20,811 nucleotides of DNA, taken from JAFGDH01 sp964447525 (GTDB taxonomy: Archaea > Aenigmatarchaeota > Aenigmatarchaeia > QMZP01 > QMZT01). Positions 6,561-13,581 of this stretch are shown piece after piece (the stretch's first letter is position 1; every line of letters begins with the position of its first letter). The notes below the pieces were generated by a model. That model was given only the letters and a program-made list of their open reading frames with translations. It did not search any database and was not told where the DNA came from. The position numbers were made by a program, and so were the translations under genes. The stretch covers positions 1 through 20,811 of the forward strand of contig CAYUSU010000026.1 of NCBI GenBank assembly GCA_964447525.1, given 5' to 3'.

Positions 6561-7007
6561 ATGATGACGGTAAAGAAAGGGGACAAGGTAAAGGTTGAAT
6601 ACGAAGGAAGATTCGAGGACGGAAAGGTGTTCGATAGTTCAAAACACGGAGAACATTCACATCCTCTCGAGTTTGAGGTAGGTTCGGGTCAAGTGATCAA
6701 GGGTTTTGACGAAGCGGTTGTCGGGATGAAGAAGGATGAAGAGAAAGAAGTAACTATAAAGCCGGAAGATGCTTATGGTGTTCCTCGCCCGGATTTGGTG
6801 CAGAAGATGCCAAGAGACAAGGTTCCGGAAGGTCAGGAAATAAAGGCCGGTATGATTCTCGGTGTTGAACTTCCTAACGGGGCTCACGCACCGGTAACTG
6901 TCAAAGAGGTCACGGACAAGGAAGTCATGATCGACCTGAATCACCCGATGTCCGGAAAGACACTGATATTCAAGATCAAGGTCGTTGAGATCGAACCCAG
7001 AGGATAA
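6561..7007 (+). CDS. FKBP-type peptidyl-prolyl cis-trans isomerase (SlyD-like)
   Basis: Folding catalyst that isomerises Xaa-Pro bonds, with chaperone activity. The protein (148 residues) has the split FKBP domain VKVEYEGRFEDGKVFDSS...GSGQVIKGFDEAVVGM in its first ~65 residues. An inserted IF (insert-in-flap) chaperone domain follows, and the FKBP fold is completed by HPMSGKTLIFKIKVVEI at the end. This is the short archaeal FKBP/SlyD architecture, without the His-rich tail of bacterial SlyD. ATG 6561 (or the adjacent ATG 6564) is chosen because AAGGAG lies 7-10 bases upstream; TTG 6528 in the same frame is less likely. A 13-codon reading frame (6523-6564) in the leader overlaps the start. It lies just behind secY, which suits a role in folding. 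Confidence 0.93.
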   Translation: MMTVKKGDKVKVEYEGRFEDGKVFDSSKHGEHSHPLEFEVGSGQVIKGFDEAVVGMKKDEEKEVTIKPEDAYGVPRPDLVQKMPRDKVPEGQEIKAGMILGVELPNGAHAPVTVKEVTDKEVMIDLNHPMSGKTLIFKIKVVEIEPRG

Positions 7008-7015
7008 ACAGGAAG

Positions 7016-7600
7016 TCAGTTTCCAGTCTTGAAAATTTTCCCATGCCCCGGAACGATGTAATCAGCAATTTCAAGAATCTTTTTCCTGGATTTTTTAAGT
7101 TTTTCCATGTCGAGTTCTTCCGGGTGGGCATCGTCTTCCTTGTTTATGTCCACTGCCTGTTTCTCACCATATTTCCACCAGAAAACGTCTCCGGCTATCG
7201 CGTATTTCCCATTATTTGTGTTTACGATCAATGATACGTGCTCTGCAGAATGGCCGGGCGTTTCTATTATCCTCGTGCCCGGACCCAGAACATCATCCGC
7301 AAAATCGACCTGCATGTCATTGTCGTACATCAAACCCTCAAAGGTCACGAATTTCGCTTTCACGAACATGCCAGCCAAAAGCGAATGGTCAGCATGCCCA
7401 TGCGTCAAAAACACGAAATCGATGTCTTCCGGTTTGAGCCCCTCTTCATCCAGCGCGGAAAGAAGCATTCCCCTGTTGCAGCCGGGATCAGATATTATCA
7501 GTTTGTCATTGGATTTTATCAGAGCAACTGTGGAGCAGGCCATCCATCCCGTCTCCAGTTCTTTCGCATACCCCTCGATGAGGATTCTTACTTCAGGCAT
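7016..7600 (-). CDS. Metallo-beta-lactamase-fold hydrolase (MBLAC1-like)
   Basis: Predicted two-metal hydrolase of the metallo-beta-lactamase superfamily, 194 residues. Metal ligands are visible: HGHADH (67-72), His117 (TPGHSAEH), Asp138 (AGDVFW) and His186 (VPGHG). The compact size, the N-terminal VRILIEGYA strand and the GDVFWW motif resemble the MBLAC1 group, whose characterised members are nucleases or thioester-type hydrolases; the substrate here cannot be inferred. The gene converges on the FKBP gene with an eight-base gap and diverges from the fumarase genes. The start at 7600 is supported by a minus-strand TATA-like box centred 25 bp upstream. Confidence 0.88.
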   Translation of the reverse strand: MPEVRILIEGYAKELETGWMACSTVALIKSNDKLIISDPGCNRGMLLSALDEEGLKPEDIDFVFLTHGHADHSLLAGMFVKAKFVTFEGLMYDNDMQVDFADDVLGPGTRIIETPGHSAEHVSLIVNTNNGKYAIAGDVFWWKYGEKQAVDINKEDDAHPEELDMEKLKKSRKKILEIADYIVPGHGKIFKTGN

Positions 7601-7620
7601 GTCATATAATTGTCATGAAA

Positions 7621-7628
7621 TATTTATC
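7621..7628 (-). promoter_or_regulatory. TATA box (minus strand) for the MBL-fold gene
   Basis: Read on the minus strand this is GATAAATA, centred about 25 bp before the start codon at 7600: leaderless spacing. Confidence 0.5.
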
Positions 7629-7666
7629 AATTTAACATCGGGATTCAGAAAAATTTTTACCCAAAG

Positions 7667-7674
7667 GATAAATA
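7667..7674 (+). promoter_or_regulatory. TATA box for the fumarase operon
   Basis: gataaata is centred about 25 bp before ATG 7696. It faces away from the MBL-fold promoter within the same 95-bp divergent region and helps choose among three in-frame ATGs (7687, 7696, 7702). Confidence 0.5.
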
Positions 7675-7695
7675 GAATATTTTCCTATGATTATC

Positions 7696-8508
7696 ATGGG
7701 GATGGAAAAGGAAATAATTGATCTTTACAGAACGGTTGCGACTTCTCTACCGGAAGACGTTGAAAAAGCGCTGGAAAAAGCGAAATCCGGGGAAGAAAAT
7801 CCCGTTTCTATCGAAGTTTTGGAAAGGATTCTCGAAAACGTGAAGAAAGCAAGGGAAGGATCCATTCCTATATGTCAAGACACGGGAATTCCTATTTTTT
7901 ATGTCAAGCTTCCAAACGACCAGAACAGGGAAGATATCATAAATGCGATAAAAAACGCCACAAAAACCGCTACCAAGGATATTCCGTTAAGGCCGAACGC
8001 CGTAGATACGCTCACTGACAACAATATTGGAAACGAACCTATCATCCATTTTGAGGAATCTGATAAATTCGGGATGAACATCATGCTGAAGGGTGGCGGA
8101 TCTGAAAACGTTTCAGCCATTTACCAGCTCCCGGACAAAAGACTCGACGCGGGAAGGGATATGGAAGGTGTGAGGAAATGTATACTGGACGCGGTATTCA
8201 AGGCACAGGGAAAGGGATGCCCTCCTTACACCATAGGCGTCGCAATGGGAGGGAACATCGAACAGGTAGCTTCACTTTCTAAAAAGCAATTACTTAGGGC
8301 AATAGATGATCAGAACGATAACCCGAAAATGAGAGATTTCGAAGAGCAAACGCTGGAAGAAATAAACAGGCTGGGAATAGGCCCTCTCGGAATGGGAGGT
8401 AAAACAACCGCCATCGGGGTCAAGATCGCTTCATCCGTCAGGCATCCCGCTTCATTCTTTGTAGGCATCTCATTCGGATGCTGGTGTATGAGGAGGGGAA
8501 AGATATGA
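7696..8508 (+). CDS. fumA: Fumarate hydratase class I, alpha (N-terminal) subunit
   Basis: Catalytic half of the two-subunit iron-sulfur fumarase (or closely related L-tartrate dehydratase), which interconverts fumarate and malate. The 270-residue protein carries the three cysteines expected to hold the [4Fe-4S] cluster: CQDTGIP (about residue 60), GKGCPP (about 175) and FGCWC near the C-terminus. Other signatures are LRPNAVDTLTDNN and the Gly-rich LGMGGKTTAIGVK. ATG 7696 fits a TATA box 25 bp upstream; 7687 and 7702 are alternatives that change only a few residues. The stop overlaps the beta-subunit start (ATGA). Tartrate dehydratase cannot be excluded by eye, but fumarase is more usual in archaea. 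Confidence 0.93.
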   Translation: MGMEKEIIDLYRTVATSLPEDVEKALEKAKSGEENPVSIEVLERILENVKKAREGSIPICQDTGIPIFYVKLPNDQNREDIINAIKNATKTATKDIPLRPNAVDTLTDNNIGNEPIIHFEESDKFGMNIMLKGGGSENVSAIYQLPDKRLDAGRDMEGVRKCILDAVFKAQGKGCPPYTIGVAMGGNIEQVASLSKKQLLRAIDDQNDNPKMRDFEEQTLEEINRLGIGPLGMGGKTTAIGVKIASSVRHPASFFVGISFGCWCMRRGKI

Positions 8509-9044
8509 TCACGCTTCATACCCCCCTGAGAGAAGATGATATTCTAAAACTTAACGTTGGTGATAAGGTTCTGCTGAACGGGACCATATTCACCGCCAGA
8601 GACAAGGCTCACCTCTTCCTTCTGGAGGAGAACTTCGAAAAGATCAGAAACGGAATAATCTATCATTGTGGTCCGATAATAAAGGACAATAATGTTATTG
8701 CGTCCGGGCCCACTACAAGCGGAAGAATGGGAATGTTCACTCCGGGAATGATTGAAAAATACGGGATAAAAGCGATAATCGGGAAGGGCGGAATGGACGC
8801 ATCGGTTCTCGAAGCGATGAAAGGGAAGACAGTCTATCTCGCCGCTGTCGGGGGAGCTGCTGTCGTATACGCCAAGAATTCCAAGGTTAGGAACGTATAC
8901 AAACAGGAGTTCGGGATGCCTGAAGCGATATGGGAACTGTACGTAAGGGACTTCCCGGTCATCGTGGCGATGGATTCCAAAGGAAACAGCATATACGAGA
9001 ACGTCCGCGAGGAATCTATGAAAAACCTTGAAAAATTATTGTGA
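8505..9044 (+). CDS. fumB: Fumarate hydratase class I, beta (C-terminal) subunit
   Basis: Partner subunit of the two-subunit class I fumarase, 179 residues. It shows LHTPLREDDILKLNVGDKVLLNGTIFTARDKAH near the N-terminus, the substrate-binding GPTTSGRMG (about 66-74), and GKGGMD (about 91-96). The start ATG 8505 overlaps the alpha-subunit stop by four bases and is preceded at seven bases by a strong Shine-Dalgarno sequence (aggagggg), so translation is coupled. This internal cistron uses a ribosome-binding site, whereas the first gene looks leaderless. The next gene begins eight bases after the stop. Confidence 0.94.
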   Translation: MITLHTPLREDDILKLNVGDKVLLNGTIFTARDKAHLFLLEENFEKIRNGIIYHCGPIIKDNNVIASGPTTSGRMGMFTPGMIEKYGIKAIIGKGGMDASVLEAMKGKTVYLAAVGGAAVVYAKNSKVRNVYKQEFGMPEAIWELYVRDFPVIVAMDSKGNSIYENVREESMKNLEKLL

Positions 9045-9051
9045 AATTTAC

Positions 9052-9441
9052 ATGAAAGGCAGCTACGTTATTCTGATCAGATTGTATACTGAAAAGAAAT
9101 TAAAAATAGGGAAACTGGGAATGATCAGTTTCAAAAAAGGGCTCTACGCTTACGTTGGATCGGCATTGAATTCTCTGGAAGGGAGAATATCAAGACATCT
9201 GATATCCGAAAAAAGGAAGCACTGGCATGTCGATTATTTGATTGAAAATGCAGATATAGAGAATGTGTTTTACATTGAATCTGACCAAAGGAAGGAATGT
9301 GAAATAGCAAATAAATTATCGGATAATGATTCGGTGAAAGGATTCGGGTGCTCTGACTGCAAATGCTCTTCTCATCTATTTTTTATTGAGAAACCGATTG
9401 ATTTTGAAAAGATTGGAATGAAGGAATGGAAAATCGAATGA
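9052..9441 (+). CDS. DUF123 / GIY-YIG-like protein
   Basis: Small protein (129 residues) of the DUF123 family (Pfam PF01986), related to GIY-YIG endonucleases. In other genomes it occurs alone or fused to endonuclease III, so a role in DNA repair or processing is assumed but not shown. Seen here are GSYVILIRL (3-11), the GLYAYVGSA motif (30-38) standing for GIY-YIG, an Arg-rich RISRHL helix (45-50), HWHVDYL (57-63) and the Cys-containing signature GFGCSDCKCSSHLF (97-110). The start ATG 9052 follows the fumarase stop by seven bases, and no TATA box is visible, so it is probably read with the fumarase genes. Palindrome E4 overlaps its stop codon. Confidence 0.88.
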   Translation: MKGSYVILIRLYTEKKLKIGKLGMISFKKGLYAYVGSALNSLEGRISRHLISEKRKHWHVDYLIENADIENVFYIESDQRKECEIANKLSDNDSVKGFGCSDCKCSSHLFFIEKPIDFEKIGMKEWKIE

Positions 9442-9469
9442 CAACTTGATTAAAATGGTTTAAGCTGTC
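9440..9469 (-). repeat. 30-bp extragenic palindrome, copy 4 (E4)
   Basis: Arms GACAACTT (9440-9447) and AAGCTGTC (9462-9469) with a 14-base spacer; seven of eight pairs hold. The left arm overlaps the TGA stop of the DUF123 gene. On the minus strand it has CCA at positions 12-14, so it points opposite to E5. Confidence 0.65.
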
Positions 9470-9485
9470 CTGCGTTATTTCGAAT

Positions 9486-9515
9486 GGCAACTTTCACCAA
9501 ATAAATAAAGTTGTA
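9486..9515 (+). repeat. 30-bp extragenic palindrome, copy 5 (E5)
   Basis: GGCAACTT (9486-9493), 14-base spacer, AAGTTGTA (9508-9515), with CCA at positions 12-14. It forms a doublet with E4, separated by 16 bases, in the space between two convergent genes, so it cannot be a promoter element for either. It could mark transcript ends for both strands. Confidence 0.6.
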
Positions 9516-9524
9516 TCCCGTGAT

Positions 9525-11453
9525 TCAGAAGTCCTCGAATGTTTCCTCTCCACCCTCTTCTTCATCCGAATATTCGCCACCGCCGGCCTTCCTCATTTTA
9601 AGGAAGTAGAAAACGCCCACACCGGCAATAATCACGACCACCACTATGATTATTATTGTCGGGTCGAAACCTCCGTCCCCGCCGGGCGGCCCGACGGGAC
9701 CGGAAGCACTGAGAAGAACTTTTGCCTTATCCAGCTTTGCCTGAGCCTCCTGGTAATTTTCCAATGTGTAGGAAGTGTCGGCGTCGTCGAGATATGACTG
9801 GATCGTGCTGTACAATGAAGATGATAACGATGATTTCATCTGGCTCAGGTCGTCCATCGCGTTCTGTATTTCCGAGTACATGTCAGAATAAACTATAATA
9901 TGCAGGTAAACGGAATCCGATTCGCTGCCGCCGGAGATCGTAAGAGGACCGCTGTACGTTCCGGAAGAATACGGCGTTATTACGAGATCGACTTCCTCCG
10001 AACTCCCCCCACTAACGGAAACCCCGCTAAGGTCCATTGTCATGTCGCTTTCGATATAGCTGAGATCACCGCCCGCGCTGAAGGAGAATGACGATAACGA
10101 TGAGGAACCGGTATTCTTTATTTTTATTGTCTCCGTGGCTTCGGAATTCTCAACCATTTCGATCGAAATCATCTTCGCGCCCGATGACGTGGTAACCGAA
10201 AGAACGCTTGACCCCCCTTTGCACTCAGGGCATTCAGGGCATTCAGCACTCTTTTCCTTTGTAAGCACTTCGACCGGTACGGCCAATTCGATCCCTTCTG
10301 TCAGGACTCTCAGGGTACCTTCCATGTTCTTGTCGACGCTGGAAATATTTATCATGATGCTCCCCGTTTCCTGGGGTGCCAGATGGGATTTCGAAAGGGA
10401 AACGTGGCTGGATTTTATGTCTCCTGTCGTAAGCAGAGAAATGTTGAGTGTAACGTCACGAAGGTTCCGGACAGCAAGTGTCTTCCTGTAGCTTGAAGAC
10501 TTGTTCACCAGATCCGAAACAGACGAGGGAGTGATCTCAATAAGGTCTTGCAGCAAAAAGTATATACTCTTTTCGACAGGGCTGGTAACATGAACCGAAT
10601 AGTTTCCTTCAGGCCATCCGGAAAGGGAATTGAATGTTTTCGTAAAGCTTCCGCCAGCGTCGACTGATGGAATGAAGTTCATTGCCTTTGATTTGTTAGG
10701 GAAAAGCACTTCGCCCGAAACCGGCTGGCTTGCCTGACCGGATATTTCGACTGTCTCCCCCAACCAGTATACGCCCTTCCCCGGTTCCATGTTGACGTAA
10801 TCGGAAGATGGCAGGTAAACCCTGTAAACGTTGCTTCCGGAACTGGATCCCTTGACGGCCTGTATGAAAACGTAGTACACCCCCGCTTCCGGGAACGTGT
10901 AGTTACCAACATGCTTGTCCTCTATGGGATCATACGCAAGGCTTCTTTGTGCAACATAATCCAGTTCACCTGTATAAACGTGATAAGTAACCGTATAGTC
11001 TTTATCAATATCCCCGCCTACCCTGATATATATCATGTTGTCAACCACTGTAATGTGGTTCAGAGGAACGTAAATGTCGGATATGTTAAGGGTTTTGGTC
11101 GCGTTCACTATTCCAGACGGCGTGATCACATTAACGTATAACTGCTGCTCACCCGAGACAGTGAACGGTGACGGACCGCATGTAGCATTTTCATCCACGT
11201 TAGAAAAATAACATAATCCCACACCGTCAACCAGCGGGAATGATCCTACCCCTCTTTCTCCCCCGCCTATAACGCTCCATGTAACCCTTATCGGCTTTTG
11301 AAGAGTATTCGGATTGACACGTAAAATGAACGAAGAATTCGCGGAAACGAGTTTGTCAACCGGCATAACTGTTATTGAAGGTTCGAGCGCTAATGCTGAT
11401 ACGGGTATTAACAACAACGCTAAAACAAGTCCCAAGACCAGCAAACCCCTCAT
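9525..11453 (-). CDS. Secreted, membrane-anchored surface protein with beta-sandwich repeats
   Basis: Large cell-surface protein of 642 residues. It has a Sec signal peptide (about 1-22, MRGLLVLGLVLALLLIPVSALA) and a long extracellular part rich in beta strands, Ser, Thr, Gly and Asn-X-Ser/Thr sites, suggestive of Ig-like or CARDB-type domains. A CPECPEC motif (about 400-406) separates two beta-rich halves. A helical segment near 525-580 (YSEIQNAMDDLSQMKSSL, then EAQAKLDKAKVLL) is followed by a Gly/Pro linker, one transmembrane helix (about 597-617) and an acidic cytoplasmic tail of about 25 residues. Start 11453 is preferred over 11492 because a minus-strand TATA box lies 26 bp upstream and the signal peptide then begins properly. 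The specific function is unknown. It diverges from the hydrogenase genes. Confidence 0.85.
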   Translation of the reverse strand: MRGLLVLGLVLALLLIPVSALALEPSITVMPVDKLVSANSSFILRVNPNTLQKPIRVTWSVIGGGERGVGSFPLVDGVGLCYFSNVDENATCGPSPFTVSGEQQLYVNVITPSGIVNATKTLNISDIYVPLNHITVVDNMIYIRVGGDIDKDYTVTYHVYTGELDYVAQRSLAYDPIEDKHVGNYTFPEAGVYYVFIQAVKGSSSGSNVYRVYLPSSDYVNMEPGKGVYWLGETVEISGQASQPVSGEVLFPNKSKAMNFIPSVDAGGSFTKTFNSLSGWPEGNYSVHVTSPVEKSIYFLLQDLIEITPSSVSDLVNKSSSYRKTLAVRNLRDVTLNISLLTTGDIKSSHVSLSKSHLAPQETGSIMINISSVDKNMEGTLRVLTEGIELAVPVEVLTKEKSAECPECPECKGGSSVLSVTTSSGAKMISIEMVENSEATETIKIKNTGSSSLSSFSFSAGGDLSYIESDMTMDLSGVSVSGGSSEEVDLVITPYSSGTYSGPLTISGGSESDSVYLHIIVYSDMYSEIQNAMDDLSQMKSSLSSSLYSTIQSYLDDADTSYTLENYQEAQAKLDKAKVLLSASGPVGPPGGDGGFDPTIIIIVVVVIIAGVGVFYFLKMRKAGGGEYSDEEEGGEETFEDF

Positions 11454-11473
11454 AATAATAATTGTCAATACTT

Positions 11474-11483
11474 GGTATAAATA
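11474..11483 (-). promoter_or_regulatory. TATA box (minus strand) for the surface protein
   Basis: Reads TATTTATACC on the minus strand, centred 26 bp before the start codon at 11453. It lies back to back with the hydrogenase promoter in a 66-bp divergent region. Confidence 0.6.
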
Positions 11484-11490
11484 ATTAATC

Positions 11491-11500
11491 AATTTAATAA
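11491..11500 (+). promoter_or_regulatory. TATA box for the hydrogenase operon
   Basis: aatttaataa is centred 25 bp before ATG 11520, leaderless spacing. Only about 16 bp separate it from the opposing TATA box, so binding at one could affect the other. Confidence 0.5.
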
Positions 11501-11519
11501 GGTTCTGCCATAATTAAAT

Positions 11520-12689
11520 ATGCACGATTTTTTCCTTCCTGTGGGACCACAACACCCCGCTTTGGTAGAGCCTGTTCACATGAAACTCAGGGTAGAGGGG
11601 GAAACAGTCGTCTCCTTAGACGGCCTGGAACTCGGATACAATCACAAAGGTATAGAAAAGGCGCTCGAAAACCGTTCATGGACGAAATCCGTCTTCCTCT
11701 CTGAACGCGTATGCGGAATATGCGGTAATTTCCATACATCCGCATTCGCACAGGGTGTGGAAAGGCTCATGGGTATCGAAATTCCGGACAGGGCCAAACA
11801 CATCCGTGTGATTGTTTCGGAACTGGAAAGGATTCATTCCCATCTTCTGTGTTTAGGACTGATTGCCCATGAAATGGGTCTGGACACATTATTCCATTAC
11901 ATCTTCAGGGACAGGGAAACCGCGATGGATCTTCTGGAACTGCTTTCCGGGAACAGGGTCCATTTCAGCATGAACACCATCGGCGGGGTAAGAAGGGACC
12001 TAGACACGGACAACATCAGAAAGGTGGAGGAAGGTCTCGATAGCATGGAAGACAGATTATATCATTATATCAAGGTTTTTGAAAGGGACTCGTCCGTAAA
12101 GCGAAGGACAAGTAAAGTAGGGATACTTTCGGAAAAACTGGCAATCGAAACCGGCACGGTCGGACCTTGTGCAAGGGCTTCGAATGTGAATTATGACATA
12201 AGGAATGAAGATTATCTCACATACAAAGAGCTTAAGTTCAAGCCGGTGATCGGAGACAGGGGGGATGTTCTGGAGAGGAACATCGTCCGTTTGAAAGAGT
12301 GTGTCCAGTCAATAAAACTCATGAGGGACTCGTTGTTTTCGATACCCAAAGGGGAAATCGCATTAAAGCTTCCCATGATGATCAAAGTAGGGGAAGGTCT
12401 CGAAACAGTTTCAAGGGTAGAAGCACCGAGGGGCGAACTGGCTTATTACATCCGTTCTGCCGGCGACCGCCCTTACAGGGTAAAAATACGCACGCCGACA
12501 TACGCAAACTTCCACATGCTCGGAAACATACTAAAAGGCTGCCAGATAGCTGACATACCCGTTATAGTGGCTTCAATGGACCCATGCATGTCATGCACGG
12601 ACAGGGTCACACTGGTTAATACCAAAGGTAAGGAAACCGTACTGGGGAAGGAGGATTTCCACCATCTGAACGGGGGGCATCATGATTAA
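11520..12689 (+). CDS. [NiFe] hydrogenase large subunit, group 4 (MbhL/EchE/HycE-like)
   Basis: Catalytic subunit of a membrane-bound, energy-converting [NiFe] hydrogenase that couples ferredoxin oxidation/reduction to H2 turnover and ion pumping. The 389-residue protein keeps both metal-binding motifs: RVCGICGNFH with Cys65 and Cys68, and DPCMSCTDR (354-362) with Cys356 and Cys359. It should therefore bind a NiFe centre, unlike the related complex I subunit NuoD. A 27-residue tail follows Arg362; in E. coli HycE cleavage occurs after the equivalent Arg, so the same maturation is expected here. A HycI-type protease lies nearby. The start is leaderless, with a TATA box 25 bp upstream, and the stop overlaps the next gene by eight bases. 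The Ech and Mbh subtypes cannot be separated by eye. The small-subunit gene is not adjacent. Confidence 0.93.
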   Translation: MHDFFLPVGPQHPALVEPVHMKLRVEGETVVSLDGLELGYNHKGIEKALENRSWTKSVFLSERVCGICGNFHTSAFAQGVERLMGIEIPDRAKHIRVIVSELERIHSHLLCLGLIAHEMGLDTLFHYIFRDRETAMDLLELLSGNRVHFSMNTIGGVRRDLDTDNIRKVEEGLDSMEDRLYHYIKVFERDSSVKRRTSKVGILSEKLAIETGTVGPCARASNVNYDIRNEDYLTYKELKFKPVIGDRGDVLERNIVRLKECVQSIKLMRDSLFSIPKGEIALKLPMMIKVGEGLETVSRVEAPRGELAYYIRSAGDRPYRVKIRTPTYANFHMLGNILKGCQIADIPVIVASMDPCMSCTDRVTLVNTKGKETVLGKEDFHHLNGGHHD

Positions 12690-13560
12690 CGAAGTATTTC
12701 ATTTTCTTGTTTTTCCGGGGTTGATTTCAGCGATAATATTCGGTTTGTTGTACGAAGGCATCCTCCGGAAGGTAACGGCGCACATGCACAACAGGATAGG
12801 TCCACCTATATGGCAACCGTTCCTTGATTTCGTAAAACTTATGTCAAAGGAGAACATAACAACCAAAGACTCGTTTGGAATGATCATGACACTCGCGCCT
12901 GTCATTTCATTTGCCTCGGCTCTCACCGTTCTCATGTTCCTTCCGGTTGGCGGTTTCACGTTTCTCTCTTTCAGCGGGGATATCTTTATAGTAATATACA
13001 TGCTGATAATGGCAGGCGTGTTCTTTGCAGTCGGAGGATTCGCGACAGGCAATCCGTTCGCTTCGGTCGGATCAATAAGAGAGATCATCCAGATATTCGC
13101 AATAGAATTCCCGTTCGTCATATCCATGATAACAGTGGGATTTCTAATGAATTTCAATCTGTCCCCATTCTTCGCGTGGCAGTTTCCTTTTGCATTGTTC
13201 GCGTTCCTTGTAAGTCTCCAAGGCAAACTTTCGCTCCCTCCGTTCCACATACAGGAAGCGGAGCAGGAGATAGTGGCCGGCCCGCTGACGGAATATTCCG
13301 GGCCGAGATTGGCCATGCACGAACTGGCGAAGGGGGTAATGGTATGGACAATGATTTCGCTGGGATCGGTATTGTTCCTTGGGGCGACCACTATTCTTAC
13401 GTTTGCGATCAATTCGTTACTATTGCTTTTCCTAGTGATCGTGTTGAGGACCATATTCGGAAGGCTGAAAATAAACCAGAGTCTCAGGCTTTTCTGGTTC
13501 GTGATCGGACCGCTGGCGGTTATTGATCTGGTTAGGGTCCTGCTGGGGCTTTATATTTAA
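12682..13560 (+). CDS. Hydrogenase membrane subunit, NuoH-like (MbhM/EchB/HycD-like)
   Basis: Integral membrane subunit of 292 residues in the NuoH/HycD/EchB family, which anchors the hydrogenase module and takes part in ion translocation. It has about eight hydrophobic segments. Conserved cytoplasmic-loop motifs are HNRIGPPIWQPFLDFVKL (36-53), GFATGNPFASVGSIRE (119-134) and the Glu-rich PPFHIQEAEQEIVAGPLTEYSGPR (186-209), corresponding to the conserved acidic loop at the quinone/ferredoxin module interface in complex I relatives. ATG 12682 overlaps the large-subunit gene by eight bases, with a G-run just upstream as a possible ribosome site. It could not belong to a true complex I here because the partner large subunit keeps its NiFe ligands. 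Confidence 0.92.
   Translation: MINEVFHFLVFPGLISAIIFGLLYEGILRKVTAHMHNRIGPPIWQPFLDFVKLMSKENITTKDSFGMIMTLAPVISFASALTVLMFLPVGGFTFLSFSGDIFIVIYMLIMAGVFFAVGGFATGNPFASVGSIREIIQIFAIEFPFVISMITVGFLMNFNLSPFFAWQFPFALFAFLVSLQGKLSLPPFHIQEAEQEIVAGPLTEYSGPRLAMHELAKGVMVWTMISLGSVLFLGATTILTFAINSLLLLFLVIVLRTIFGRLKINQSLRLFWFVIGPLAVIDLVRVLLGLYI
13551..13560 (+). promoter_or_regulatory. Candidate internal TATA box before the ferredoxin gene
   Basis: ttatatttaa includes the stop codon of the NuoH-like gene and is centred 26 bp before ATG 13582. No Shine-Dalgarno sequence precedes that start. The last hydrogenase gene may therefore also be transcribed on its own as a leaderless mRNA. Confidence 0.35.
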
Positions 13561-13581
13561 TTTCAAATAATAACAATAATT

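Noticed and set aside
7107..7721. 204-codon plus-strand open frame opposite the MBL-fold hydrolase
   Set aside because: The minus strand carries all metallo-beta-lactamase ligands and a well-placed TATA box; the plus frame also runs into the fumarase start.
12699..13454. 251-codon minus-strand open frame opposite the NuoH-like gene
   Set aside because: The plus-strand frame encodes unmistakable NuoH-family motifs; the antisense product has no recognisable pattern and no promoter or ribosome site.
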